A DNA stretch of 64,000 bases from Lachnospiraceae bacterium (GCA_009774465.1 VSNT01000002.1:1-64000); one strand, 5' to 3'. Shown: positions 24,597 through 34,023, numbered from the stretch's first letter. A program made the numbers and translations. The notes: generated from the sequence alone by a model not told the origin.

Positions 24597-25985
24597 TAAG
24601 TCTTCTTTTTCTATGGTGCCAAGGAGTTCTTTATCCTCTCCGGCACTTTTTATTTTTATAATCCTTGATGCCTGATTTGCAATTGCATGTTCCATGAAGT
24701 TCCTTACATCCCTTGCATTAGCAAAGTTTGCCGGCTTATTATCCACTCTGTTTTGCAGCCGCCTGTATGCCTGCATTTCTGCTTCCGAAGATAATTTATA
24801 CTCCTGATCCGCCAGGTTTCTGCGCAAAATTTCCATCAATTCCTCTGCTGTATAATCATCAAAATGAATAAAATTACTGAATCTGGAGCGAAGCCCTGGA
24901 TTGGATTCCAAAAACTGATCCATCAGGTCCGTGTAGCCAGCCACAATCACAATCAAATCTTTCCGGTGGTCTTCCATTGCTTTCAGCAGGGTATCAACCG
25001 CCTCCTGTCCGAAATCTCCTTCACCCTTGTTAACAGTCAGTGTATAAGCCTCATCTATAAACAAAATTCCACCAAGGGCTTCTTCAATTACTTCCTGTGT
25101 TCTGGAGGCTGTCTGTCCAACATACCCACGCACCAGACCGGAACGGTCCACCTCCACCAGCTGCCCTTTCCTCAAAACCCCAAGGTACTTGTAAATTTCC
25201 GCCAGCATTCGGGCCACCGTTGTTTTTCCTGTACCGGGATTTCCCATGAATACCATATGCTTGGATACATCCGTAACCTTCATGCCCTGATTTTCCCGCA
25301 TTTTCTGGACGCGGATCAGGTTCACAAGACTTCCCACCTGATGCTTTACATTAATAAGACCGGTCAGACCATTTAAATTTTCAAGCAGCTCTTCCAGCTT
25401 ATCGGACTTTTCTTCCTCTGTTTCAAAATCCGGCTCTGCCGGTGAAACTGGCCTGTAAAATTTCTGATTGGCCGGATGCCATACTGCCAGTTCTCTGATA
25501 AATTTCTCCATGCGGTCCAAATATAAAGTAAACTTAAGACCGGTAACATCACTCACATCTCCCGGGTTCTGTACAAGGATCGTCTGTCCCAAAAGCTTAA
25601 ATGTGTCATAAAATATCATTGCCTTTTGTCCTTTATATGGATCAGGGGATAACTTGCATCCTGCATCCGCCAGTACAGCATACTTAAGGCTTTCGGGAAG
25701 TTTATCTGCAAAACTGTCGCTTGCCGCTCCTTTGCCAGCCTTTGACACAGGAGAATCATACATGAAATTTTCATCTCCGAATATTTCATGTATGACCTTT
25801 ATTTCCTTTTCTTCTAATCTGCCATCTGCTCCGGCCAAATACACAGCAAAGCTGTAAAGTTCCTCCCACAACAAGTCTGTCAGCGTCTTCTTTGACGTTA
25901 GAATATTTCCCACATTGGCTTTGGTAAGCACGTCACTCACTTCACAGGACAGTTCAATTAATTGCTTTAGCTCTAACTGTTTCAT
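24579..25985 (-). CDS. TerB-like / AAA+ ATPase (SpoVK/CbbX type)
   Basis: A 468-residue protein. Residues about 1-170 contain a TerB-like helical region (YSFAVYLAGADGRLEEKEIKVIHEIF). Residues about 205-465 form a CbbX/SpoVK-type AAA+ module with Walker A GNPGTGKTTVARMLAE, Walker B GILFIDEAYTL, and a sensor region near RSRFSNFIHFDDY. It is the third gene of an operon with a TPM-domain protein and PspA (9 bases after PspA). It likely remodels a protein complex in envelope stress; this is inference from context. Despite similarity to SpoVK, sporulation is not implied. Confidence 0.9.
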   Translation of the reverse strand: MKQLELKQLIELSCEVSDVLTKANVGNILTSKKTLTDLLWEELYSFAVYLAGADGRLEEKEIKVIHEIFGDENFMYDSPVSKAGKGAASDSFADKLPESLKYAVLADAGCKLSPDPYKGQKAMIFYDTFKLLGQTILVQNPGDVSDVTGLKFTLYLDRMEKFIRELAVWHPANQKFYRPVSPAEPDFETEEEKSDKLEELLENLNGLTGLINVKHQVGSLVNLIRVQKMRENQGMKVTDVSKHMVFMGNPGTGKTTVARMLAEIYKYLGVLRKGQLVEVDRSGLVRGYVGQTASRTQEVIEEALGGILFIDEAYTLTVNKGEGDFGQEAVDTLLKAMEDHRKDLIVIVAGYTDLMDQFLESNPGLRSRFSNFIHFDDYTAEELMEILRRNLADQEYKLSSEAEMQAYRRLQNRVDNKPANFANARDVRNFMEHAIANQASRIIKIKSAGEDKELLGTIEKEDLPEFGT

Positions 25986-25994
25986 CTGTAACTA

Positions 25995-26678
25995 TTATAA
26001 CCCAAGTTTTGATTTTAAAGCTGCAAGCTCATCATCTACGGAAGAAGAATCTGCACTGCTTGTATATTTTGCAGTCAAATCATCTGCTGAAACAGCCGCC
26101 GCATCAAGCTGCGCTGTGGCATTTGCCTCTGCCAGCATTCTTTCTGCTTTCTGCTCATATTTATTGAAGGCATCCATATTAATGGTGCTGTTTGCTTTCG
26201 CTGCTGTCTTGTTAATCTGGTCCTGGGCTTTTGCCATAGAAATCTTTGCTTTTGCAGCATCTTTTCTGCTTTCAAGCTCTTCAATACTGCGTACCAGTTT
26301 GTTGTAGCCTTCCTGCATCATTTCAGCATTTTTCTGTGCCACTGCCAGATTTTGAAGCAGGCTCTCACGGGTAACCTCAAGCCTCTGCTTTGCTGCTAAA
26401 AGTGTACGTGCGTCACCTTCATTTCCTGCCTTAAGCGCATTTTCCGCTGCCTTTTGCTTTCTTGCAATGTCCTCATTACACTCTTCCACTTTTTTCTCTG
26501 CCAGCTTCACGTCAGCCATAACTGCTGCGGTATCACGCTTTACATCAGCTAAATCCCTCTTATAATCGATCAGCAGCTGATCTATCATCTTTGCCGGATC
26601 CTCGCATCTGTCTAAAAGTGCATTAATATTTGCCTCCAAAATTTTAGGAATTCTTCCTAATGTGTCTGCTAATCCCAT
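25995..26678 (-). CDS. PspA/IM30 family phage-shock protein
   Basis: A 227-residue almost wholly helical protein of the PspA/Vipp1 (ESCRT-III-like) family. It has the typical N-terminal amphipathic helix (MGLADTLGRIPKILEANINALLD), EDPAKMIDQLL, and long coiled coil to about 165, then a short C-terminal segment. It binds and stabilises the cytoplasmic membrane under stress. It sits between the TPM protein (27 bases upstream) and the AAA+ ATPase, replacing the PspF/PspBC partners of proteobacteria. Confidence 0.95.
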   Translation of the reverse strand: MGLADTLGRIPKILEANINALLDRCEDPAKMIDQLLIDYKRDLADVKRDTAAVMADVKLAEKKVEECNEDIARKQKAAENALKAGNEGDARTLLAAKQRLEVTRESLLQNLAVAQKNAEMMQEGYNKLVRSIEELESRKDAAKAKISMAKAQDQINKTAAKANSTINMDAFNKYEQKAERMLAEANATAQLDAAAVSADDLTAKYTSSADSSSVDDELAALKSKLGL

Positions 26679-26705
26679 GTTTTCTTACCATCCTTTCATT
26701 TTTAT

Positions 26706-27779
26706 TTATAAATATTTATCTTCCAAATGATCATCTGCAATATCGTGAATCGGAGTGTTCAGAATTCTTTCATCCTCTGCCGCCTTTTCCTTCGCACGCC
26801 TGTTCTTTTCCTTTATCAGGTAAACAATAAATACACATACAATGGCAACTACTAATACAATAAGCACCCATTTCAGAATATCTTTCCCTGTAGTAGGTGT
26901 ATGCATGATCGCAGTCGCTGTATCATTAAACGCAAATAAAAATACTTCATCCGTAGAAAGATCTGTATACCAGTACTTATCAATATTGTTCCAGAAAATT
27001 TCTATTGCTTCAGAATCCATAATGGATGAGGTTTCGTATCCATTTGCATAAGCCATATATCCCACATCATTATCCGTGTCTTCTTCTGCAAAATATACAA
27101 ACAGGAAAATATTTTCCGTATCGAAATGCTCATCATAATAATCTGCCGCCCACTGTTCTTTTTCTGCATTTGAAGTAAGCTCCGGATCATATTCCCTCAG
27201 AATAACATAGGGCTGAACTCCCGTTTCATCCCAGAAAACCTTTAACTTTCCTCCTGCTTTTGAAGCATTGTCAAACCACCCCAGTTCATCCACAACACAG
27301 TCATTTATGTATGCATTACCGGTCTTTAATTTTTCTCTCACAATTGTACTGGTCTGCTGCTTCTCAGAGTAGGAATTGCCGTAATCGCTTAAACGTCCTG
27401 CACTTGCTGCAACACTCTGAAAAATTATAAGTATAAATACAAATGCAAAAACCATAACAATTGCAGTTGCCAAACAGCCTCCGCCATGATAGGAGTAACG
27501 TCTTCTATATCCTCTTCCCGTAGGTGGCGGCATCCCCGGTCCTCCCCACACAGGCGGCGGGGGCACTGCCGGACCTCTTCTTGGCGGCGGGGGCATTGCC
27601 GGTCCTCTCCCTATTCCTCTGCTAAAACTTCCGCCATACGATCCGCCTCCAAAGCTGCCCCGTCCTGCACGGCTTCCGCCGCCTGATCTTCCAACGCTGT
27701 GGCCGCCGCTGACTCTTCCTGCGCTGCGTCCGCCGGAGCTGGCTCTTCCGCCACCTCTGCCGCTGCCTGCTCTTCCCAT
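26706..27779 (-). CDS. TPM-domain membrane protein with Gly/Arg/Pro-rich N terminus
   Basis: A 357-residue protein. Residues 1-58 are Gly/Ser/Arg-rich low complexity, 59-90 are proline-rich (PPPPRRGP), and a membrane helix spans about 103-122. An extracytoplasmic TPM-like (Psb32/YgcG) domain of about 145-290 follows, with VQPYVILREYDPE, FLFVYFAEED and a DNDVGYMAY stretch. A second helix lies near 298-318, then a basic cytoplasmic tail. Start ATG 27779 after GGAAGGAG. It heads the TPM-PspA-AAA operon and may sense envelope state. The low-complexity N terminus may be an interaction or phase-separating segment. Confidence 0.85.
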   Translation of the reverse strand: MGRAGSGRGGGRASSGGRSAGRVSGGHSVGRSGGGSRAGRGSFGGGSYGGSFSRGIGRGPAMPPPPRRGPAVPPPPVWGGPGMPPPTGRGYRRRYSYHGGGCLATAIVMVFAFVFILIIFQSVAASAGRLSDYGNSYSEKQQTSTIVREKLKTGNAYINDCVVDELGWFDNASKAGGKLKVFWDETGVQPYVILREYDPELTSNAEKEQWAADYYDEHFDTENIFLFVYFAEEDTDNDVGYMAYANGYETSSIMDSEAIEIFWNNIDKYWYTDLSTDEVFLFAFNDTATAIMHTPTTGKDILKWVLIVLVVAIVCVFIVYLIKEKNRRAKEKAAEDERILNTPIHDIADDHLEDKYL

Positions 27780-27935
27780 AAATTCTCCTTCCTTTTACAC
27801 AATATTACACAATTTTTTTACAATCATTGTTGTGATTATACCATATTCTTTTATAATACGAAAGCACATAAATAATGACAGCCTGCGCTTTTTATGCTAA
27901 ACTTTATCTAGGAAAAGATTTACGGGGGCATATAC

Positions 27936-30164
27936 ATGAATTTTACTAACACAGACCGTCTGTTAATTGAATATATATTAGCTCTTCTTAAGTTTTCAGA
28001 GACAAATCACATTGATTTGGAACATTTGGTGGAAAATGACTTGCAGACAGCGCTTTCCATTTTTTCAAACTCACAGGATCTGCATACAGCATACAGCTTA
28101 ATCCGTTTTATGGATGAAATGCCGGGGGGATTTTTTATCTATCATGCAGACCAGACAGAACAGGTGGTATACGCAAATAAAGCTGTCCTTCGTATTTTCC
28201 AATGTGACAATATGAAAGAATTCCAGACACTTACCGGAAATTCTTTTAGAGGTATTGTTTACCCGGAAGATTTAGATGCAGTTGAACAAAGTATTAAAGA
28301 ACAGATTGCCTCCAGCAAATATGACCTTGATTATGTTGAGTACCGTATTCTCCGCAAGGATGGCTCCATCCGCTGGATTGAAGACTATGGCCATTTTATC
28401 CACAGCGAAACTGCAGGAGACTTTTTTTATGTATTTATTGGTGATGCCACTGAAAAACGAAACCGGCAGTTAACCGAAAATGAAATTCTGATAAATGAAA
28501 AAGAACAGGAATTGCAGGAAATAATCGATGAGTTCAATAAAGAAAGAACTCTCATCGATCAGGAACAGCTTCGGCGTCTTAAAGTGATAGAAGGACTTAG
28601 TGTTAATTATGACTCCATTCTTTACGTGGATCTGGATGCAAATAAAGTTCTTCCATACCGTTTAAGCGATCGCACGCAAAAGCAGTTCAATCAAAAACTG
28701 CGCTCACGTGATTATCTTGGATTTGCTTCCGAATATATTAATGCCTGGGTTCATCCTGAGGATAAAGAGCTGCTTGTTAAAGTAACTTCCCCTGAGTATA
28801 TGCGTTCCAAATTATCAGCCTCCAAAACCTACTATACAAATTATCGGGTTATAAACAATCAGGCGATTCAATATCTGCAGCTTCGTATTGTAAATGTGGG
28901 CAGTAATGAACATATTTCCCAGATTGTTATGGGTTATCGAATCGTAGATGAAGAGATACAGCGTGAGATGGAACAAAACCAGTTGTTGGAAAATGCTCTT
29001 GAAAATGCAAATTTGGCAATGGATGTTAAAAATACATTTCTTGCCAATATGTCACATGACATGCGTACACCTTTAAATGCCATATTTGGCTTTACTTCTC
29101 TTGCCAGAAAGAACATTGCCGATGCTGGCACTGCTTTAAAGTACCTTGATAAAATTGAAGCTTCCAGCCGGCAGCTTTTAGATTTAATTGACAAAGTATT
29201 GAAAATAGCGTGGCTGGAATCCAACAACGCCGGTATTGTAGAGTCCGAATGCAGCCTGCAGGAAATTATGTGTGATGTATATGACACTCTTTCTCCTCAT
29301 GCTTTTGGAAAGAGTATCGATTTTTCTCTGCATACTGACGAGTTGATTCACTCCGATATTTATGGAGACAGTGATAAGTTGACTCAGCTTCTTCATTACA
29401 TTACAAATAACGCAATTACATATACGGAATCCGGCGGCAAGGTTGATATGTATGTCAAAGAGCTGGATACCCTTCCAAATAATTGTGCGGTTTATCAGTT
29501 TAAAATACAGGATACCGGAATCGGTATCAGTGAAAATTTTCTTGCCCATATTTATGAGCCTTTTGAACGTGAAAATAATACTACCTTAAGCGGCGCTTTT
29601 GGTACAGGATTAGGACTTACAATCACCAAACATATTGTGGACATGATGGGTGGTAATATAGAAATTGACAGTGCCCTCCACAAGGGAACTACTTTTACTG
29701 TTACGTTAACTCTCCGCATGCAGGATTCAGCTCCTGCTTTATCAGAGAATGCACAAAGTCCATACAGCCGCCTGTCAGGCCTTAAAATTTTAATTGTTGA
29801 GGACAATGAAATCAATTTGGAAATTGAAACGGAAATACTGAGGGATCAGGGATTTTTAGTTGACACAGCCGAAAATGGAAGCATTGCTATTGAAAAAATG
29901 ACAAAAGCCCGTCCGGAAGATTACTCTCTGATTCTGATGGATATTCAAATGCCTGTAATGAATGGGCTTAAGGCAGCAAAAGCCATTCGCGCGCTGGAAG
30001 ATCCTGACCTGGCAAGTATTCCAATCATTGCCCTTTCAGCCAATGCCTTTGAAAGTGATAAACGGGCTTCTTTAGAAAGCGGTATGAATGCGCATTTGAC
30101 CAAACCCATTGACATTCCATTGTTATTGGAAACCATGTCCAAATTAATACATACCAAAACATGA
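27936..30164 (+). CDS. hybrid sensor histidine kinase / response regulator (PAS)
   Basis: A 742-residue soluble hybrid kinase with no membrane helix. A PAS domain spans about 62-172 (VVYANKAVLRIFQC, YRILRKDGSIRWIED), followed by coiled coil 175-220 and a second sensory region to about 335. The HisKA helix has phospho-acceptor H374 in NMSHDMRTPLNAIFG. A HATPase with N- and G-boxes (TQLLHYITNNAITYT, DTGIGI, GTGLGLTI) runs to about 595. A C-terminal receiver from about 620 has phospho-acceptor D669 in LILMDIQMP. The output partner is not adjacent. Confidence 0.95.
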   Translation: MNFTNTDRLLIEYILALLKFSETNHIDLEHLVENDLQTALSIFSNSQDLHTAYSLIRFMDEMPGGFFIYHADQTEQVVYANKAVLRIFQCDNMKEFQTLTGNSFRGIVYPEDLDAVEQSIKEQIASSKYDLDYVEYRILRKDGSIRWIEDYGHFIHSETAGDFFYVFIGDATEKRNRQLTENEILINEKEQELQEIIDEFNKERTLIDQEQLRRLKVIEGLSVNYDSILYVDLDANKVLPYRLSDRTQKQFNQKLRSRDYLGFASEYINAWVHPEDKELLVKVTSPEYMRSKLSASKTYYTNYRVINNQAIQYLQLRIVNVGSNEHISQIVMGYRIVDEEIQREMEQNQLLENALENANLAMDVKNTFLANMSHDMRTPLNAIFGFTSLARKNIADAGTALKYLDKIEASSRQLLDLIDKVLKIAWLESNNAGIVESECSLQEIMCDVYDTLSPHAFGKSIDFSLHTDELIHSDIYGDSDKLTQLLHYITNNAITYTESGGKVDMYVKELDTLPNNCAVYQFKIQDTGIGISENFLAHIYEPFERENNTTLSGAFGTGLGLTITKHIVDMMGGNIEIDSALHKGTTFTVTLTLRMQDSAPALSENAQSPYSRLSGLKILIVEDNEINLEIETEILRDQGFLVDTAENGSIAIEKMTKARPEDYSLILMDIQMPVMNGLKAAKAIRALEDPDLASIPIIALSANAFESDKRASLESGMNAHLTKPIDIPLLLETMSKLIHTKT

Positions 30165-30222
30165 TTTGTAAATTCATGCAATTGTGCTGTCAGAAACGTG
30201 CATTATCAGTACACTCTAAATT

Positions 30223-30270
30223 AAAAGCGACTATGTAATTACCTTTTAAGTAATACATAGTCGTTTTTTT
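30223..30270 (+). terminator. intrinsic terminator, bidirectional
   Basis: CGACTATGTAaTTAC (30228-30242) pairs with GTAATACATAGTCG (30250-30263), followed by TTTTTTT on the plus strand; AAAA precedes it, so it may also terminate the convergent gene at 30278. Confidence 0.9.
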
Positions 30271-30277
30271 ACTGTTT

Positions 30278-30859
30278 TCAGCCTGTGGCCGAACTCATCA
30301 CTTCCGCAGCATCCACAATTTCCGGTTCTCCGGCCGGCGCCTGGGCATTTTCTGCCACTTCCTGGGGATCATCATACTCCTTTTTTTCCTCATCTCCCCA
30401 AAGAGAATCATATTCCTCTTCCTTTTCCCTGCGGGCCAGTGCGCCAATGTTTTTCGCTGTCTGATACATCTCAAAGCTGAACTCCATCAGCTTTTTTTCA
30501 TCCGATGCCGGTACAATTGCACCTTTCATAATGCGTCTGGCAACCTCAAGAATTTTTCCCATTTCAACTGCATATTCCTCAGCCGCATCCGCCTGCTGCT
30601 CCGCCACGGTTGCATTCCAGTGTGCACAGTACTTATCCGCAAGTCTGTCAAGATATTCCTGATACTCATCTTCTTTTTCATTTAATGCACCAATGGTAAG
30701 TTCCAGTGTGGCGGCTTCCGAAGCAAACTGCCCGTCCTTATCCTGAAAATGTTCCATTTTGGACCGCACATTTTGAAGCTGCTTTGACAAAACCGCCCTT
30801 TGTTCCCTGTATTCTTTTACCTGCTGCCTGTAAATCTGCTGCGCCTCTCCGATTTTCAT
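30278..30859 (-). CDS. hypothetical coiled-coil protein, 193 residues
   Basis: A cytoplasmic, highly charged helical protein. Residues 1-70 (QQIYRQQVKEYREQRAVLSKQ) and 75-140 form long helices. The C-terminal ~45 residues are acidic and low complexity (EEEYDSLWGDEEKKEYDD). No family is recognised; proteins of this look occur beside flagellar or cell-envelope genes, but nothing here supports either. A bidirectional terminator lies just beyond its stop. About 60 bases separate it from the upstream pepT gene. Confidence 0.7.
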   Translation of the reverse strand: MKIGEAQQIYRQQVKEYREQRAVLSKQLQNVRSKMEHFQDKDGQFASEAATLELTIGALNEKEDEYQEYLDRLADKYCAHWNATVAEQQADAAEEYAVEMGKILEVARRIMKGAIVPASDEKKLMEFSFEMYQTAKNIGALARREKEEEYDSLWGDEEKKEYDDPQEVAENAQAPAGEPEIVDAAEVMSSATG

Positions 30860-30920
30860 TCCATCACATCCTTGTAATATAATAAATACATCCCTGTATT
30901 TACTGTTAATATCGACTTAT

Positions 30921-32156
30921 TTACTTAAAAACCTGATACTTTTCCACAATCTTTATTAACAACTCAACGATTTTTTCCATTTCATCCGCACAGGCATACT
31001 CAAACCGTCCATGAAAATTCTGCCCGCCTGTGCAGAGATTCGGACATGGGAGTCCCATAAAGGAAAGCCTTGCTCCATCTGTTCCGCCCCGGATGGGAAC
31101 CACCACCGGCGTAATCCCCAGCTCCTCCATAGCCTCTTTTGCATAATCCACCAAATGCATATGCTTTTCAATAACTTCTTTCATGTTATAATAAGAGTCC
31201 TTCATCTCTATTTCAAAAGTTCCCTCACCATATCTGTTGTTTAAAAATTCCCCCGTCTGTAAAAACAATTCTTTCTTTTTCTCAAATTTTACTCTGTCAT
31301 GGTCCCTGATAATATATTCTGCTTTTGCTTCCTCCACTGTACCATTTAACTGATCCAAATGGAAAAATCCTTCATATCCACAGGTATACATGGGATTTTC
31401 TGATACGGGAAGCATAGACTGAAACTCCTGGGCCATTAAAACTGCATTCCGCATTTTGTCCTTTGCATCCCCCGGGTGTACACTTCTGCCATGAATAATC
31501 ACCTTTGCACCTGCTGCATTGAAATTTTCATATTCCAATTCCCCAAGTCTTCCCCCATCTACCGTATAGGCATAGTCTGCTCCGAAAAGCTTCACATCAA
31601 AATAATCTGCGCCCGCTCCCACTTCCTCATCAGGCGTAAATCCAATCCTTACTTTGCCATGTAAAATTTCAGGATGAGCTAACAGTTCCTGTGCCATTGC
31701 CATAATTTCCGCAACGCCCGCCTTGTCATCTGCCCCTAAAAGCGTGGTTCCGTCTGTTACAATCAATCTTTTCCCTTCATAAGAGGGAAGCTCCGGAAAA
31801 TCCTCCACCTTCATAACAATCTGCTTTTCCTGATTGAGCAGGATGTCCTTCCCATCGTAATTTTCCACGATCCTGGGCTTAACGTTCTCCCCTGTTACTG
31901 CCGGCGCAGTATCCATATGGGCAATAAATCCAATCACCGGTGCGTTTTCACATCCCTTTGACGCAGGAACAGACGCATATACATAGCAGTGCTCTTTGTC
32001 ATAAGTGATCTCTTCCGCCCCCATCTCCGTAATCTGACGCACTAAGAGCTCCGCCAGATTATGCTGTTTTTGGGTGGAGGGCGTCTCTAAACTTTCCTCC
32101 GACGACTGAGTGTCAATTTTTACGTAAGTTAAAAAATTTTCTATTACTTTTTTCAT
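30921..32156 (-). CDS. pepT: peptidase T (tripeptide aminopeptidase)
   Basis: A 411-residue zinc exopeptidase of family M20B that removes the N-terminal residue of tripeptides in the cytoplasm. Metal-site segments: FIAHMDTAPAVTG (first His/Asp), LLGADDKAGVAE (bridging Asp), and FTPDEEVGAG (catalytic Glu pair). Later landmarks are GGRLGELEYENFNA and RGGTDGARLSFMGLPCPN. Full length. It lies 12 bases downstream of the DUF3791-type gene of cassette A and may be read from the same transcript. Confidence 0.96.
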   Translation of the reverse strand: MKKVIENFLTYVKIDTQSSEESLETPSTQKQHNLAELLVRQITEMGAEEITYDKEHCYVYASVPASKGCENAPVIGFIAHMDTAPAVTGENVKPRIVENYDGKDILLNQEKQIVMKVEDFPELPSYEGKRLIVTDGTTLLGADDKAGVAEIMAMAQELLAHPEILHGKVRIGFTPDEEVGAGADYFDVKLFGADYAYTVDGGRLGELEYENFNAAGAKVIIHGRSVHPGDAKDKMRNAVLMAQEFQSMLPVSENPMYTCGYEGFFHLDQLNGTVEEAKAEYIIRDHDRVKFEKKKELFLQTGEFLNNRYGEGTFEIEMKDSYYNMKEVIEKHMHLVDYAKEAMEELGITPVVVPIRGGTDGARLSFMGLPCPNLCTGGQNFHGRFEYACADEMEKIVELLIKIVEKYQVFK

Positions 32157-32168
32157 TCTGGTCCTCCT

Positions 32169-32375
32169 TTATGTTGTCTGCCTGGCTTCAATATATAAAT
32201 CAATGTCCTCCACAATATAATTTTCTCCAGTTGTATGCAATGCTTCATAACAGGAATAAATATAGTCCCACACCATATATTTTGTAAATAATGTAGATAC
32301 TTCCCTTCCGGTCATTCTTTTTGACGACTTATATCTCTCAACACAATAAATTAGAAAATTACCTTCTTTACTCAT
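32169..32375 (-). CDS. DUF3791-type small protein (cassette A)
   Basis: A 68-residue acidic helical protein (NFLIYCVERYKSSKRMTGREV then IEARQTT) matching the DUF3791 pattern. It belongs to a three-gene cassette A with the DUF3990 gene (32601-33110) and the small gene at 32381. Relatives in this window are at 48433 and 62944. Here it is the last gene of the cassette, whereas in cassettes B and C it comes first. It is probably a partner or regulator of the DUF3990 protein; function unproven. Confidence 0.75.
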   Translation of the reverse strand: MSKEGNFLIYCVERYKSSKRMTGREVSTLFTKYMVWDYIYSCYEALHTTGENYIVEDIDLYIEARQTT

Positions 32376-32380
32376 AGTTT

Positions 32381-32620
32381 TTATGTCTCCTCCGGAAAAG
32401 TAATCATACCAGTTCTTTTTTCCTCATCAAACATGCGAAACAAGGTTAATGCACTAAAATGCCAAATTTTCGTATCTTCCTGCTCTAACAATGCATAAAC
32501 CTCCGAATTATAAAATTCTTTGGATGCCGTTATCTCATCACATGATCCCTTTTCCATAATTAATTGAACTACCTGAGGAACAAGCAGTACCAGCATTGCC
32601 TCAAATTTTTTCTGTTCCAT
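32381..32620 (-). CDS. small cassette protein X (cassette A)
   Basis: A 79-residue helical protein without a family name known to me. The C-terminal half (DTKIWHFSALTLFRMFDEE) aligns by eye with the third proteins of cassette B (47700) and C (62134), which read GLYLESSAYVYTLFQDE and GLYAESPEYVWNMLRDE. Its ATG lies inside the end of the DUF3990 gene (20-base overlap), so translation is coupled, and it sits 5 bases before the DUF3791-type gene. Confidence 0.72.
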   Translation of the reverse strand: MEQKKFEAMLVLLVPQVVQLIMEKGSCDEITASKEFYNSEVYALLEQEDTKIWHFSALTLFRMFDEEKRTGMITFPEET

Positions 32621-33110
32621 TCATGTCCTCCTTAGGTAAAGTTCCAATAAACTTTAAACAGCTTAACGCCTGCTGCGTAGATACAACCAACTGATTATAC
32701 AGCTTCTTGATTTTCAGTGTTTCCAATGTCTGCTCTTTTGTCAAAGCCCCTGATGAATAAAGGGTAAATGTGGTATAAACATCATCATTTGCAACTGGCC
32801 CATAAACAAAATCATACACTTTCCCTTTATAAATTCCGGCTCTGTTTTCTGATACAAAATCAAGCCACGCTTCATCAGGCTCATCAAATTGCAAAACAGA
32901 ATATTTTGAAAATGCTGCCTGTTCGTCAAACTCATATACATTAACGACTTTCCCGCCTTCTTTACGCCGCTTAAAGACCTTTTCTGCAAAGGCAATTGCC
33001 TGTAATTTATTCGTTGTGGTATAAAATCCAAAACCAAAGTCCAAAAAACGATTTTGTTGAATTAACTTTGGTTCGGAAACAATTACATTGCTCCCATGAT
33101 ACAAAATCAT
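32601..33110 (-). CDS. DUF3990 protein, predicted ADP-ribosyltransferase fold (cassette A)
   Basis: A 169-residue protein. LYHGSN at residues 3-8 and DFGFGFYTT at about 25-33 resemble the H-G-(T/S) and G-x-G-(F/I)-Y motifs of PARP-like ADP-ribosyltransferases. Further conserved stretches are AWLDFVSENR, YDFVYGPVANDD and STQQALSCLKF. I recall Pfam placing DUF3990 in the ADP-ribosyl clan, but this should be checked. Activity and target are unknown. The start is 12 bases after the stop of an upstream lipoprotein gene. Copies B and C are at 47927 and 62373. Confidence 0.85.
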   Translation of the reverse strand: MILYHGSNVIVSEPKLIQQNRFLDFGFGFYTTTNKLQAIAFAEKVFKRRKEGGKVVNVYEFDEQAAFSKYSVLQFDEPDEAWLDFVSENRAGIYKGKVYDFVYGPVANDDVYTTFTLYSSGALTKEQTLETLKIKKLYNQLVVSTQQALSCLKFIGTLPKEDMNGTEKI

Positions 33111-33122
33111 ACCTTCTTCTCC

Positions 33123-33878
33123 CTATTCTCCTTCTATCCGATACTGCTTTCCCTCGGAATCCACAATATAAAGCTCTCCGTCGCTGGCAAAAAATTCCTC
33201 CACAAAAGCATCTAAGGGAAAACTGCCTTTCTTTTCCCACACATCATTCAGTTGGTACAGCAGATAGTTTTCATCACATTTTAAAAGGACATACGCAATA
33301 TTATTTTCTTTATCAACAATGGGAGCATATCCGTTTTGGCAGTTCTTTATGCTTCCATCTACCGTAAAAGAAGTCCAGTCCCTGCCTCCATTCGTGGTTT
33401 CAAATAAAAATCCATTGCTCCGCATCTGCGTTCCAATAAAAAGCTGTTCCTCTGACATTGCAGATAAGCTTGTAGGATAGCCATCCAACTGCAGACTAAT
33501 GTCTGCTTCCGTAAAACTTAGCCACCTGTCATTTGTAAAATATAGCAATTTCATCATCTGGCCGGCCCCCGGAGTGCTGCAATATAACAGATACCCGTTA
33601 TTTTCATCTATCATACTTAAAAACACCCGATATTCATCAAAAGTAACTGGTATTTCATTTAAAACAGTTCCATCAGACAATTCAGCCACCACAATATTTC
33701 CCTTCTCAAAGAAGGAGGACAATCCAAAATTATTGTCTGGAATAAAACTTTCCGCCTCACACAAAGTAAGCTCCTGTTCAACACTTCCTGCTGCCTGCTC
33801 CTCAACTTTTTTCCCGCAGCCTGCAATTAATGCTGTGGTTAAAACAAGAGCCGCCAGTTTAAAGTATATCCTTGTCAT
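33123..33878 (-). CDS. hypothetical lipoprotein with beta-propeller-like repeats
   Basis: A 251-residue secreted lipoprotein. Signal peptide LAALVLTTALIAGC with lipobox (Cys about residue 21), preceded by the chosen ATG (33878) with GGAGGG nine bases upstream. The mature part has repeated beta-rich blades with W/F motifs (TTNGGRDWTSFTVDG is the typical BNR/sialidase Asp-box-like strand), so a propeller fold is likely. Role unknown. The stop is 12 bases before the DUF3990 gene of cassette A; whether this is functional linkage is unclear. Confidence 0.8.
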   Translation of the reverse strand: MTRIYFKLAALVLTTALIAGCGKKVEEQAAGSVEQELTLCEAESFIPDNNFGLSSFFEKGNIVVAELSDGTVLNEIPVTFDEYRVFLSMIDENNGYLLYCSTPGAGQMMKLLYFTNDRWLSFTEADISLQLDGYPTSLSAMSEEQLFIGTQMRSNGFLFETTNGGRDWTSFTVDGSIKNCQNGYAPIVDKENNIAYVLLKCDENYLLYQLNDVWEKKGSFPLDAFVEEFFASDGELYIVDSEGKQYRIEGE

Positions 33879-33994
33879 TGCTATTCCCTCCATATTATTG
33901 ATTTTAAATGAATTTGCCGCCATTTGCAATGTGTGCTTATCCCGCAAAGCTTAATTTTCTCTAAACGAAAGCCGCAAAACTCACTACCACAAAA

Positions 33995-34023
33995 CAGGCC
34001 AGCGGCATAATACCGCTGACCTG
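33995..34023 (-). terminator. intrinsic terminator
   Basis: CAGGCCAGCGG and CCGCTGACCTG arms flank a short loop; on the minus strand the stem is followed by TTTTG. It ends the transcript of the RNHCP gene. Confidence 0.7.
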
